Below, in pieces: positions 53,323 through 62,446 of a stretch of 64,000 nt of DNA. Below the pieces are notes generated by a model. The model searched no databases, was not told the origin of the DNA, and saw nothing but the letters and a program-made list of their open reading frames with translations. Each line of letters begins with the position of its first letter. Within the stretch, counting starts at the first letter, position 1. Source of the stretch: Methanosarcina sp. 2.H.T.1A.6 (GTDB lineage Archaea > Halobacteriota > Methanosarcinia > Methanosarcinales > Methanosarcinaceae); NCBI RefSeq assembly GCF_000979455.1, contig NZ_JJOY01000048.1, positions 124,001 to 188,000 of the forward strand, read 5' to 3'. A program made the position numbers and the translations under genes.

Positions 53323-54645
53323 TTAATCCTTTTCTTCTTCCGGTTCCTGGATCTTTCCTTTGCTTTTTAATTTTCCTCCGCCTATATGTGCAGGGTCACA
53401 GATTGGCTGGTAGAGGAAGTATTTCTCAACGTAAGCAAGGAGTTCTTCATCTGAGATACAGGAGACCCTTTCTTCTTTATCGTAGAGCTTCTGGATTTCG
53501 GTCTGGATCTTAAGCAGTCTCCTGTCATCTTTTTCGACTATGGTTTCGACATCAAGGAGGTTGTTTAAAGTTTCCTGGATCTTGTGACGTATTACCTCAA
53601 GGCCCGAAGAGTCGCCTATGAGGAGAAGCCTGGTGCCTCCTACCAGTTCAGGGGGGTAGGGTTCATAGTTGAAGGGATTTTTCAGGACCCCCGCGGCATG
53701 GATTCCTGATTCGTGGGCAAATATATTTTTTCCGACAACAGCTTTATTTCTCGGGACTCTGAGACCCAGCTCTTTTTCCATAAACTTTGCAAAACGAGTA
53801 ACGGGCTCAAGATTATATTTGTCAAAACCTTCAACTCTGTCTGCCAGGAAGAGCAGGATTTTTTCCATTTCGCTGTTTCCTGCACGTTCTCCTATGCCAA
53901 GGAAGGTTACACTTGTCCAGTTGGCCCCATGCCAGAAACCTGTAATTGAACTTGCTGCCCCGAATCCGTAATCGTCGTGAATATGAGTTTCTATATTCTT
54001 GACCCCAATTTCTTTTTTGAGGTGCTGGATAATTTTCGGAATTCCGTAAGGTTCATCAATATTCATGAATGGCATCCCGTATCCAACGGTATCGCAAACT
54101 CTTATTATGCAGTTAGGATCGATCTCCATAATCCTTTTTACCAGGGGGAAAACAAAGCCATAGTTGTCAGCTCTAGTCATATCTTCCAGATGAGCCCTTG
54201 TACGAAGCCCATGATCCACTGCATACTGAAGGGCGTCAAGATACTTCTCTTCAGCCTCCTCCCTGCCTGAAAGCCTCATCTTTGAATGAATATGCGTATC
54301 CGAGACAGACATCAAAATCCCGGTCTCTTCAAGCCCATCTACTTCCAGAATTTTGTCAATATCAGCTCTTGAAGCTCTTGCCCACCCTGTGATTTCAGGG
54401 CACTCATATCCCCTGTCGAACATAAGTTCAACAGCATCTCTGTCTCTTTTATTGAATACAAAGGCTTCAAGTTTCTCAATCCCTATCTCGTGCAGGTATT
54501 CATAGATTTGAACTTTGTGTTCTCTGCTTAAGACTATTCCCGGCATCTGGGAACCGTCGCGAATAGTGCTGTCACTTATGAATATCTCGTTTCCATAAGG
54601 CAGCTTTAGTTTGGGCAGATCTTCATATGATTCGTAAATTTTCAT
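53323..54645 (-). CDS. Re-citrate synthase-like (isopropylmalate/homocitrate synthase family)
   Basis: A 440-residue Claisen-condensing enzyme of the IPMS/homocitrate synthase family. The barrel shows ISDSTIRDGSQMPG, AFVFNKRDRDAV, VCDTVGYGMPF, ETHIHDDYGFGAASSI and IFAHESGIHAAG. It lacks the C-terminal leucine-feedback domain; instead a short ScIII-like helical region and a charged tail follow. It resembles Re-face citrate synthases of anaerobes, which fits the isocitrate dehydrogenase nearby. Homocitrate synthase is possible. GGAGG lies 7 bases before the ATG. Confidence 0.78.
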   Translation of the reverse strand: MKIYESYEDLPKLKLPYGNEIFISDSTIRDGSQMPGIVLSREHKVQIYEYLHEIGIEKLEAFVFNKRDRDAVELMFDRGYECPEITGWARASRADIDKILEVDGLEETGILMSVSDTHIHSKMRLSGREEAEEKYLDALQYAVDHGLRTRAHLEDMTRADNYGFVFPLVKRIMEIDPNCIIRVCDTVGYGMPFMNIDEPYGIPKIIQHLKKEIGVKNIETHIHDDYGFGAASSITGFWHGANWTSVTFLGIGERAGNSEMEKILLFLADRVEGFDKYNLEPVTRFAKFMEKELGLRVPRNKAVVGKNIFAHESGIHAAGVLKNPFNYEPYPPELVGGTRLLLIGDSSGLEVIRHKIQETLNNLLDVETIVEKDDRRLLKIQTEIQKLYDKEERVSCISDEELLAYVEKYFLYQPICDPAHIGGGKLKSKGKIQEPEEEKD

Positions 54646-55330
54646 CTATTATCCTCCTTTTCTTCAGGCGGCAGGGCCCTGCATCGAGAGAGCGGGCTTA
54701 CACTGCTAGGGTTTTCCTGTCAAAAAGATACTGTTATGTATACAGATTAAAAAATTAGATATTAAACCGAAGACGTTCCGCTTCTTGTTTGAAAAACATT
54801 TCTTTCGGGGAATATCTATCGTTTTTTTCTTAAAAGGGCGTTTTAACTTTTCCTAAAAGAGGCACTTTATCAGGAGTACCGGAAACTTAACTATCATGTG
54901 TTGTTATAGTTAAAATCTCTTTCTTTCAAAGTTACTACATGTATTCTGAAATTTATTCAATAATAATATTTTGGACGTTCCCTACATTGCAGGACATTTT
55001 CATTCTCTCACTTCTTTTCAAAACCATTTTCCCACATTCTTTGAAGAATTCCTGCTTAAAAGATTCACTAAATTTTCGAAGAATTCCTGTTTTAAGTTTT
55101 GACGAATCCCTTTTAAGTTTTGGCGAATCCCTTTCAAGTTTTGAAGAAGCCTGTTTAAGGTCAGTCTCACTACATATCCTAACTTTTCTATATGTTTTCT
55201 CTCGGTTCTTTTGGGGCTCCATTAAAGTTTACTTTCCTTTACTGCCCTTCTTGTCGATAATAAGGTATATCTACAGCAAGTTATATTTATAATCGGGTAA
55301 ATCTGAAACATCTAATTTATGAAAGTCTCT
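54646..55330. other. Spacer before the cobamide cluster
   Basis: Mostly AT-rich. A 21-bp unit (TTTTAAGTTTTGACGAATCC) repeats three times at 55090-55151. A minus-strand 89-codon frame (54953-55222, MEPQKNREKTYRKVR...) spans it and keeps phase, with GGAAAG upstream. I cannot tell whether this is a gene; it is very basic and low-complexity. Nothing else is evident. Confidence 0.4.
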
Positions 55331-55350
55331 CCATATGCATCTGCATATGG
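55331..55350. promoter_or_regulatory. Perfect palindrome upstream of cbiT
   Basis: CCATATGCA-TC-TGCATATGG, 9-base arms with a 2-base spacer, lies about 190 bases before the cobamide operon. Its symmetry fits a dimeric repressor site. The regulator is unknown; cobalt or cobamide control is an inference. Confidence 0.45.
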
Positions 55351-55362
55351 TTTGCACCTGAT

Positions 55363-55478
55363 AAAATAGTATATTGAAGGCTCGAACTATCACATCAAGA
55401 TTTAATATAATTTTCAAATTAAAATAGTATATTGAAGGCTCGAACTATCACATCAAGATTTAATATAATTTTCAAATT
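55363..55478 (+). repeat. Perfect 58-bp tandem duplication
   Basis: 55363-55420 and 55421-55478 are identical (ATAGTATATTGAAGGCTCGA... to ATTTTCAAATT). It lies 60 bases before the cbiT start and includes TATA-like ATTTAATATAA in each copy, so the operon may have a duplicated promoter region. Confidence 0.95.
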
Positions 55479-55538
55479 ATATCGCCATATATTTAATTCA
55501 TATTCAATATATTTGCTTTACTTTTCCCGAGGTAGAAC

Positions 55539-56093
55539 ATGTCCGAAATAGTAAGTGTTAGCGGCGGTCCGACTAAACCGGAAATAATTGCAGTTTCCCT
55601 TTCCAAACTCGGACTGCAGGATGGGGATCGGTTTGCAGATGTAGGCTGTGGTACGGGTTCGGTCTCTATTGAAGCAGCCCGGATTACCCGGAACCTGACG
55701 ATCTATGCAATCGATGCACGTAAAGAAGCTCTCTTTGCTACGGAAGCGAACTTCAAGAATTTCAAGATCGAAAATGCCAGGATCTTTGCCGGCGAAGCTT
55801 CGGATCTCCTTGGCTCTGAGGGGTCTATCGATTCAATTGACTGCGCTTTTGTTGGTGGAACTAAAAACATTGACACCGTACTTGAGAAGCTTGTTGAAAA
55901 AAAAGCCCGCAGCATTGTGGTAAACGCCGTCCGCATTGAAACCGTTGTCAGAACGATCGAGGCTATGAAGAGACTGGGAATTTTTGATGAGGTAGTCCAC
56001 GTTGCCGTCTCGAGAAGTGCCCCGATTGCCGGAGAGACTATGTTCAAACCCGAAAACCCGGTATACATAGTTGTCGGAAAAAAGCAAGCTTGA
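55539..56093 (+). CDS. cbiT: Cobalt-precorrin decarboxylating C15-methyltransferase
   Basis: A 184-residue CbiT: GGPTKPEIIAVSLSKLGLQDG and the SAM motif FADVGCGTGSVSIEAAR, then IDARKEAL and FVGGTKNIDTVLEKL. It methylates C15 and decarboxylates the C12 acetate side chain of the corrin ring. GAGGT before the ATG. It heads the operon. Confidence 0.95.
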   Translation: MSEIVSVSGGPTKPEIIAVSLSKLGLQDGDRFADVGCGTGSVSIEAARITRNLTIYAIDARKEALFATEANFKNFKIENARIFAGEASDLLGSEGSIDSIDCAFVGGTKNIDTVLEKLVEKKARSIVVNAVRIETVVRTIEAMKRLGIFDEVVHVAVSRSAPIAGETMFKPENPVYIVVGKKQA

Positions 56094-56172
56094 AAATTAT
56101 CCTTTAATTCCCCATCAGTTTAATGAAATCACGTTTTACATTTACCTATTAAAAAAACTATGGAGCTATAAT

Positions 56173-56781
56173 ATGTTAATAGGAGTAGGACTTGGTCCCG
56201 GAGACCCTGAGCTTCTGACCCTGAAAGCAGTGGATGTTTTGAAAAACAGCGATAAGGTATATGTTCCAGGACGCCTGGCAAAAGACCTTGTAGCCCCTTA
56301 TGCGGATGCCGAAATCCTTGAGTTTCCCATGATAAGGGATATCGAAGTCCTGAACGCCCTCTGGAAAGAAAATGCAGATCGGGTAGCAGAAGAGTCAAGA
56401 AAAGGGACAGTGGCTTTCGGGCTTATAGGTGACCCTAACTTTTTCTCTACTTTCACCCACCTGAAAAAGGTCATGAGCAGGCATTACCCGGATGTTGAGA
56501 CTGCAACAGTTCCGGGAATAAGTTCAATCACGTCTTTTGCTGCAAGAACTGACGTGGCAGTTGAGAGTTCCTTTGAAGTAAGTGACGGCTCTGAAATCGG
56601 ATATAAGATCCACCTTAAAGCCACACAGCCGAGAAAGATTATGGAACAACTCGAAACTGAAGGATACAGGGAGTTTATTTTTGCAGAGAGGCTCTTTTCG
56701 GATAATGAACTGATTATCAGTAAGAAAGATGATATCCCGGAAAAAGGGAACTATTTCAGTATCATTTACGGAAAGAAATGA
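56173..56781 (+). CDS. cbiL: Cobalt-factor II C20-methyltransferase
   Basis: A 202-residue tetrapyrrole methylase: [50 protein letters not shown] and [16 protein letters not shown]. It adds the C20 methyl. The frame is open into the cbiT end, but MLIGVG (56173) with GGAG 8 bases upstream is the start. Confidence 0.93.
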   Translation: MLIGVGLGPGDPELLTLKAVDVLKNSDKVYVPGRLAKDLVAPYADAEILEFPMIRDIEVLNALWKENADRVAEESRKGTVAFGLIGDPNFFSTFTHLKKVMSRHYPDVETATVPGISSITSFAARTDVAVESSFEVSDGSEIGYKIHLKATQPRKIMEQLETEGYREFIFAERLFSDNELIISKKDDIPEKGNYFSIIYGKK

Positions 56782-56896
56782 ATCCACTCAAATGAAATTT
56801 TTAATGATCGTTATACAACTTTGAGTATCGGTATACGAGTTTGAATTTCAGCATATAATTTTGAACCAGTTACAGAAAAGCAAAGGGAATGGTCAG

Positions 56897-57625
56897 ATGG
56901 AAAGAAAAGTATATTTTGTAGGGGCAGGCCCTGGAAACCCCAAACTGATTACCGTATTGGGGCGTGAGATGCTTGAAAAAGCGGACCTTGTTATATACGC
57001 GGGCTCCCTGGTAAACCCCGAAGTCCTTAACTACACGAAGGGAGAGAAAGTAGATAGTTACGGGCTTACCCTTGATGAAACCACGAAACTAATTGCCGAT
57101 GCTGTGGATGCAGGAAAGTTCGTGGTACGCCTTCACAGTGGAGACCCCTCTCTTTACGGGTCTGTTATAGAACAGATGGAAGAGTTGAGAAAATACGATA
57201 TAGGAGTCGAAAGGGTGGCAGGCGTCTCGTCTGTCTTTGCAAGCTCAGCCGCTCTGGGCACCCAGCTTACTCTCAACGGTGTTTCAGATACTCTTATCAT
57301 CACCCGCCCTGCAGGAAAAACCCTGGAAAAAGACCTTATTCCCGAGCTTTCTGCCTATAATACCACCATGGCAATTTTCCTTGGCACTCAGAAGATCAGG
57401 GAAATTATGGAAAAAGTCCGCTGCCCTAAAGATACGCCTGTTGCAGTTGTCTTCCATGCGTCCTGGGAAGATGAAGAAGTCATCACAGGGACAGTTGAAG
57501 ATATTGCTGATAAGGTAAAAGATGCAGGGATCAAGCGCTCGGCAATGATAATCATCGGTGGGGTTGTTGACCCTAAAAACTACAGGAGGTCCTACCTATA
57601 CGGAGTGGCCCAAGAACCGTTGTAA
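56897..57625 (+). CDS. cbiF: Cobalt-precorrin-4 C11-methyltransferase
   Basis: A 242-residue CbiF/Cob[50 protein letters not shown] and [20 protein letters not shown]. It methylates C11. The ATG at 56897 was chosen over TTG at 56861. Its 3' end overlaps the true start of cbiG. Confidence 0.95.
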   Translation: MERKVYFVGAGPGNPKLITVLGREMLEKADLVIYAGSLVNPEVLNYTKGEKVDSYGLTLDETTKLIADAVDAGKFVVRLHSGDPSLYGSVIEQMEELRKYDIGVERVAGVSSVFASSAALGTQLTLNGVSDTLIITRPAGKTLEKDLIPELSAYNTTMAIFLGTQKIREIMEKVRCPKDTPVAVVFHASWEDEEVITGTVEDIADKVKDAGIKRSAMIIIGGVVDPKNYRRSYLYGVAQEPL

Positions 57626-58164
57626 TTACCTTTGAAAGGAACAGGGAAATTGCATCACGGATAGCAGAGCATCTTGAAGCCGACCTTCTTCCCTATGAAA
57701 AAGGGGTGTTCAGGAAAGCCTTTGAAAACTACGGGGCAATCGTTGCAGTCTTTGCTACAGGCATTGTAGTAAGGGATATTGCCCCTCTTCTCGATAATAA
57801 GTGGTCAGACCCCGCAGTGGTCGTTGTGGACTCAAACCTGAATTTCGCAATTCCCCTCCTTGGTGGGCATCACGGGGCAAACGAGATTTCCCGGAAGATT
57901 GCGGAATTGGGTGCGGTTCCTGTGCTCACCACAGCTACTGAGGTTCACGGTAAACCCTCTGTTGAGGGAATTGCTGATAGGTTTGGCTGTGAGATCTTCA
58001 ATAAAGAGTCCACAATCGCTGTAAACTGTGCACTCCTTGACCAGCAGGTAGAGGTTCTTGAGGTTAAGGGGCCCAGGATTGTTATTGTGGACGAGGATGT
58101 TTCCGTGCTTGTGAGAAAAAAACAAGCTGCTGAAGTTAAGGGTGAAAGTGCCGGAAACAACTAA
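57598..58164 (+). CDS. cbiG: CbiG N-terminal and central domain, apparent ATA start
   Basis: The conserved CbiG N-terminus ([20 protein letters not shown]) is encoded from about 57616, upstream of the first ATG/GTG/TTG codon in frame (GTG 57706). The only plausible start is ATA at 57598, seven bases after a perfect AGGAGGT, inside the cbiF end. The following [38 protein letters not shown] and [14 protein letters not shown] are the core of CbiG, which opens the delta-lactone of cobalt-precorrin-5A. The protein would be 188 residues. A GTG start would lose 36 conserved residues. Confidence 0.85.
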   Translation: MRSGPRTVVITFERNREIASRIAEHLEADLLPYEKGVFRKAFENYGAIVAVFATGIVVRDIAPLLDNKWSDPAVVVVDSNLNFAIPLLGGHHGANEISRKIAELGAVPVLTTATEVHGKPSVEGIADRFGCEIFNKESTIAVNCALLDQQVEVLEVKGPRIVIVDEDVSVLVRKKQAAEVKGESAGNN

Positions 58165-58212
58165 CAATTTACGCTAATAGCTGACTAAATTACGAAACTG
58201 CCTGAAAAAGCA

Positions 58213-58584
58213 GTGGATAAAAGATTACTGATGATTATCGGAATTGGAACCCGCAGGGGCATAACAAAAGAAGAAGTCATTGACGCCGTAAAACAGGCGC
58301 TTGATGAATGCGGCCTGAGTCTCAAAGAGATCACGGGCTTTGCCTCTGCGAAACTTAAAGAAAATGAACAGGGGCTGCTGGAAGCAGGAGAACTGCTTGG
58401 CATTCCGGTTAAGTTTTTGCCGGACGAAGTGCTGAACAGCTACAACCCCCCTTCCTCATCCCAGGCTTCGCGCTTTGGGTTAAAAGGGGTTGCAGAGCCT
58501 GCAGCTCTTGCTCTCTCGGAAAAACACGAATTGATTTTCAGGAAGAAAGTCTATGGCAGAGTCACAATCGCAATCGCAAGATAA
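58213..58584 (+). CDS. CbiG C-terminal domain protein (split CbiG)
   Basis: A 123-residue CbiG C-terminal domain: IIGIGTRRGITKEEVIDAVKQAL, ITGFASAKLKENEQGL, FLPDEVLNSYNPPSSSQASRFGL, VAEPAALAL. In most species this is fused to the preceding domain; here a stop and 48 bases separate them. Start is GTG, with ATG at 58231 as alternative. It overlaps cbiH by 32 bases. Confidence 0.9.
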   Translation: MDKRLLMIIGIGTRRGITKEEVIDAVKQALDECGLSLKEITGFASAKLKENEQGLLEAGELLGIPVKFLPDEVLNSYNPPSSSQASRFGLKGVAEPAALALSEKHELIFRKKVYGRVTIAIAR

Positions 58585-59353
58585 GGCATCCGGCGGAAAA
58601 CTCTACGTTGTAGGGATCGGACCGGGCTCCGTGGAACAGCTGACCCTCAAAGCCCGTGATGTAATCCTCAATGCTGATTATATTCTCGGGAACAGTACCT
58701 ACCTGGACCAGATGGAAAGCCTTCTTGGCACCCAGGAAGTAATCCGAAGTTTCATGGGAAAAGAGGTTGAAAGAGCCCGAAAAGCCGTGGAACTTGCAAA
58801 AACCGCAAACGTGGTCATGCTCAGCGGGGGCGACACCAACGTCTACGGCATGGCAGGCATCGTGCTGGAGGTCGCTGAACATGAGAACCTTGATGTGGAC
58901 ATCGAAATCCTGCCCGGGGTCACAGCAATCCTTGCCGGGGCAAGCATTCTCGGTGCACCCGTGGTGACGGACTTTGCAGTGATCAGTTTAAGCGATCTTT
59001 TAACTCCCTGGGAAGTCATCGAAAAGCGGCTTCATATGGCTGCAGACGCTGATTTCGTGATAGGGCTCTACAACCCAAAGAGCCGCAAGAGACAGTCCAA
59101 CTTTGCAAGGGCAATCGAAATCATCCGCAAGTACAAGGCCGATTCCGTGCCTGTGGGGCTTGTCAAGAACGCCATGAGAGGCGAAGGGGAGGACCAGATC
59201 GTGACAACCCTCGGGGAAGTCATGGAGTCTGAGGACTGGGTGGATATGAGCACAGTCATTCTCGTAGGCAACGGGGATTCCCGGACCTGGAAGTCTCCGA
59301 AAAAGGATATCATCATAACACCCAGGGGGTATCATAAGAAATATGACTACTGA
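58553..59353 (+). CDS. cbiH: Cobalt-factor III C17-methyltransferase
   Basis: A 266-residue CbiH/CobJ: LYVVGIGPGSVEQLTLKARDV, MLSGGDTNVYGMAGIVLEV, LPGVTAILAGASILGAP and LYNPKSRKRQ. It methylates C17 and contracts the ring. Overlaps the CbiG C-domain gene and cbiC. Confidence 0.95.
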   Translation: MAESQSQSQDKASGGKLYVVGIGPGSVEQLTLKARDVILNADYILGNSTYLDQMESLLGTQEVIRSFMGKEVERARKAVELAKTANVVMLSGGDTNVYGMAGIVLEVAEHENLDVDIEILPGVTAILAGASILGAPVVTDFAVISLSDLLTPWEVIEKRLHMAADADFVIGLYNPKSRKRQSNFARAIEIIRKYKADSVPVGLVKNAMRGEGEDQIVTTLGEVMESEDWVDMSTVILVGNGDSRTWKSPKKDIIITPRGYHKKYDY

Positions 59354-60074
59354 AAAAAGCAGTGAAGGGAAAGCAGGAGCTCTCGAAAACCTCGAAGAGT
59401 TTACCGAACTTACAGTGGAAGTAGACCCCGAACTTGTGGGCATTTGCAGGGACTCCGGCGCAAGGACTGAAGAGGCCAAAGCCATCTATATGAAAAGCCG
59501 GACAATGATTCAGGAAATCGTCGGGAACAATACTCCCGAAGACCGTTTCCGTCAGCGCTGCGTTATTGCCACCGGAGACCTCTCCGTTGCAGACATCATG
59601 CGCTTTAACAATGACCCCATCCCTGCCGGGGTTGAAGCAATTAAAAAAGGTGCCCCTATCTTTGTGGATATCAACATGGTAAAAGCCGGGATCACAAAAG
59701 CCGGGCACAAATCCGAAATCATCTGCGTGCTTGACGAAGACCGGGACGCTGCAATCGCTAATAAGTACGGGATAACCAGGACTTCGGCAGGTTTCCTTGC
59801 TGCCAGAGACAGGCTGGAAGGAAGCATTATCGCAATCGGAAATGCGCCTTCTGCCCTCATCATGGTCTGCAAGCTGATCGAAAAAGGCGTGAGGCCTGCT
59901 CTTATAATCGGGCTTCCTGTTGGTTTTGTAAACGCAGCCGAATCCAGGGAAATGGTCAGGGACCTGAAAATCCCCATCCCCTCAATCAGCTGTGTCGGGA
60001 CCAGGGGAGGGACTCCGATGGCAGTTGCCTGCGTAAACGAGCTCGTAGCAATCGCAAGGGAAAGTGAAGAATAA
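59343..60074 (+). CDS. cbiC: Cobalt-precorrin-8 methylmutase
   Basis: A 243-residue CbiC: AIYMKSRTMIQEIVG, RQRCVIATGDLSVAD, VDINMVKAGIT, IIAIGNAPSALI, GLPVGFVNAAESRE. It moves the methyl group from C11 to C12 to give cobyrinate. It overlaps cbiH by 11 bases and ends the operon. Confidence 0.95.
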   Translation: MTTEKSSEGKAGALENLEEFTELTVEVDPELVGICRDSGARTEEAKAIYMKSRTMIQEIVGNNTPEDRFRQRCVIATGDLSVADIMRFNNDPIPAGVEAIKKGAPIFVDINMVKAGITKAGHKSEIICVLDEDRDAAIANKYGITRTSAGFLAARDRLEGSIIAIGNAPSALIMVCKLIEKGVRPALIIGLPVGFVNAAESREMVRDLKIPIPSISCVGTRGGTPMAVACVNELVAIARESEE

Positions 60075-60237
60075 CACTTTCTACTTTCCTTTTTGATTTT
60101 ATTTTCCTTTTTTCCTTTTATCTCAGCTCATTTTTTGTTTTCTCGCCGGCTTTTTAGTTCCTGCTTGCCTTACATGATCTCGTCCTTTAAGCCTGCGGTT
60201 CCACCGGGAAAAAAGAGAGTATAATTTTAAGGTAACT

Positions 60238-60375
60238 ATGGATAAACAGATTACAAACACAGTTAAGATGGAGATTCCACATAGTCATACTTTAGTCGAC
60301 ATAAGGTTGTACAGTAAGGACTATGAGTCAGGTGAAATTGTTCCTATTTTCATGGAAATCGCAGAAGTGGTATGA
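60238..60375 (+). CDS. Candidate 45-residue protein
   Basis: ATG at 60238 opens a frame of 45 codons ending TGA at 60375: MDKQITNTVKMEIPHSHTLV..., ending PIFMEIAEVV. Base and amino acid composition look protein-like and AAGGTAACT lies before the ATG. No family recognised. It lies in the 390-base gap between cbiC and ccdA; the rest of this gap is AT-rich with nothing else. Confidence 0.45.
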   Translation: MDKQITNTVKMEIPHSHTLVDIRLYSKDYESGEIVPIFMEIAEVV

Positions 60376-60463
60376 GAAGAAACTGGTCAAGTTTACTGTT
60401 TTCTTTCCCATATTGTATTTTAAATTGTATTTCAAAATATACATATTATTATTTACGAAAAAC

Positions 60464-61114
60464 TTAAAGTAGCCAACTTAAGTGGTTCTGGTAGACCATC
60501 GAGAGCCCTACAAGGATAAGCACTATTCCGGCTCCCTTTTTGAAAGCTACGTCATACTTTGATATGAGCTTTATTTTCGAAGTTGAGAGGTGAGCTGAGT
60601 ATGCGAGTAGTAGCATAGGCACTGCAAACCCTGCAGAATAAATGGAAAGGGTTAGTGCACCGGTAGCAGCGTTTCCTTCCAGGGCTACCATGGTCAGGAT
60701 TGAGGCAAGGATCGGGCCCACACAGGGGATCCAGAGCACTCCGAGGGAAAGCCCTAACAGAAAGCCAGAGATCGGTCCTTCGTCTTTCATTCCTGCAAGA
60801 AGGGGGAATCTTGCAAAGGCGTTAAACAGGCTTATATCAAAGAGTATTGCAAGACCCATTGTGATGATAAGAATCTCTGCAAGGATTTTCAGCTGCCCTA
60901 TGTACGCCTGAAAAGCTGCTCCGAAAGTGGAGGTCACAACTCCCATGAGGGTAAAGGATATCGATACTCCAAGTACTATAGCAAGGGGTCTTAACTTTCC
61001 TTTTCCTGTTGAGCTTGCAAGGACTGCAGGAAGAAGGGGGAGGATGCATGGGGACAGGACGCTGAGTACTCCTGCGCCAAATGCAGCTAGAGGGGAAATC
61101 GCTTCATAATACAT
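60464..61114 (-). CDS. ccdA: CcdA/DsbD-type thiol-disulfide transporter
   Basis: A 216-residue membrane protein with six helices. The redox cysteines are in LSPCILPLLPAV (helix 1) and WIPCVGPILAS (helix 4), as in CcdA. It carries electrons from cytoplasmic thioredoxin to the outside. The thioredoxin lipoprotein gene lies upstream on the same strand, giving a likely reducing pair. Confidence 0.93.
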   Translation of the reverse strand: MYYEAISPLAAFGAGVLSVLSPCILPLLPAVLASSTGKGKLRPLAIVLGVSISFTLMGVVTSTFGAAFQAYIGQLKILAEILIITMGLAILFDISLFNAFARFPLLAGMKDEGPISGFLLGLSLGVLWIPCVGPILASILTMVALEGNAATGALTLSIYSAGFAVPMLLLAYSAHLSTSKIKLISKYDVAFKKGAGIVLILVGLSMVYQNHLSWLL

Positions 61115-61285
61115 GGTCTGGTTCGCTGTTTTTCAGTTCGGTTTTTTACTTTAGTTTTTTTTAGTTTAGTTTTTTACGATACTGCTTTTTTATCCGGAAA
61201 TCTGTTTTAGTCTAAACTCCGTCGAAAGCCTGAATTTTCAGCCGATGCAGGATGTTTGAAGCCGTTTTTCCGGGCAGGTCACTTT

Positions 61286-61813
61286 TTATTCTGCATTTAC
61301 GTTCTCATAGTAAAGAATAGCCCTGTCAAGGAGCTCTTCGTACACCTGCTTTTCTCCAAGTCCCATAACTCTTGCCTGGAGTCTGTCTGTGGTAACGTTT
61401 CCATCTTCCTGCATGTAAACATATTCTCCGTTTTCAATGCCTACGACTACAAAGGAATCCGGGATATAGGCTATTCTGAAATATGCTGCTAGGTGAGGGC
61501 TCTGATCTATATCTGCAGACATGACTGTGGCTCTTCCTCCGTATTCTGCTGCCAGATCGCTCAGGATGGGTTTCATCTGCCGACACGGTCCGCATCTCTC
61601 AGATCCAATTTTCAATAAAACCGGGCCTTCCTGAATGGATGTATTTATCTGTTCCAGATCGGTTATTTCTACAACAACACTTTTTTCCTGGATTTCCTGA
61701 GCATTTCTTAAATCTGGGGTAAGCTCAGTTGTGGCGTTTTCCGGGTCTTCAGTACAGCCTGCCGTAAAGAGTACGGCTGTAAGCAGGATTAGTAATATAA
61801 TTAATTTATTCAT
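61286..61813 (-). CDS. Thioredoxin-like lipoprotein
   Basis: A 175-residue protein with a signal helix and lipobox LFTAGC (Cys20). The thioredoxin fold has SERCGPCRQM (C74, C77), AADIDQSPHLAAYFRI-like strands and cis-Pro YIPDSFVV. It would be anchored outside the membrane and re-reduced by the CcdA protein encoded 170 bases further on. Confidence 0.9.
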   Translation of the reverse strand: MNKLIILLILLTAVLFTAGCTEDPENATTELTPDLRNAQEIQEKSVVVEITDLEQINTSIQEGPVLLKIGSERCGPCRQMKPILSDLAAEYGGRATVMSADIDQSPHLAAYFRIAYIPDSFVVVGIENGEYVYMQEDGNVTTDRLQARVMGLGEKQVYEELLDRAILYYENVNAE

Positions 61814-62136
61814 GTTCTCAACATTCGTTGTTCTTTTTGTAGTTCTTTAGGCTTTCTGTATTGATAATTCTCTCTTATCACAAATAATTTTGTTTCCACT
61901 TATTCTGAAAGCCTGAATTTTACAATAGAATTATCCATAACACTCAAATAATTATCCGTAAACTACGGTACTAATCATTTGTAAATACTCCTCTGTGACT
62001 ATATATATACCAACTACTCGATTAACGGGGGTGCATAGGATACATATCAATAACTATATTAGAGCTCACTTTCCTCAGTATTTTTTCGAAAAACAATATT
62101 TTTTCTGATAGCGTTTTTGAAACAAATCAAATTAAT

Positions 62137-62236
62137 TTGGACTTTTAATGGAACTTGGTGAAAATTGAATAATATCGTTTTTTGGTCTCTCTATGATACA
62201 CCATATAGCTGCTTTACAACCTGCATAAAAGTCCAA
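62137..62236. mobile_element. Inverted-repeat-bounded 100-bp element (weak MITE candidate)
   Basis: TTGGACTTTTAATG (62137) and CATAAAAGTCCAA (62224-62236) are complementary apart from one base and bracket about 75 bases without an open frame. It could be a small non-autonomous element or a structured RNA. No target duplication is clear. Confidence 0.35.
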
Positions 62237-62446
62237 TAAATCCACGTTTGATTGAAAATTGATCGCGGAAATAAGTTATAAATATACGAAAATTTTCTGC
62301 GGAAAGCGGGTTAGAGTCCTGCGGCAGGAATGGAATCAAAAATCCGGAAAATACATTATATAAACAAAAAATAAAAAGAAAAAGGAAAATAAAAATGATC
62401 TATTCCGATAGAGGAATGGAATTTCGATAAAAGAAGCTTAACTAAT

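Noticed and set aside
55292-55538. Cobalamin riboswitch before cbiT
   Set aside because: No GCCACUG box was recognised; the features there are a palindrome and a tandem duplication.
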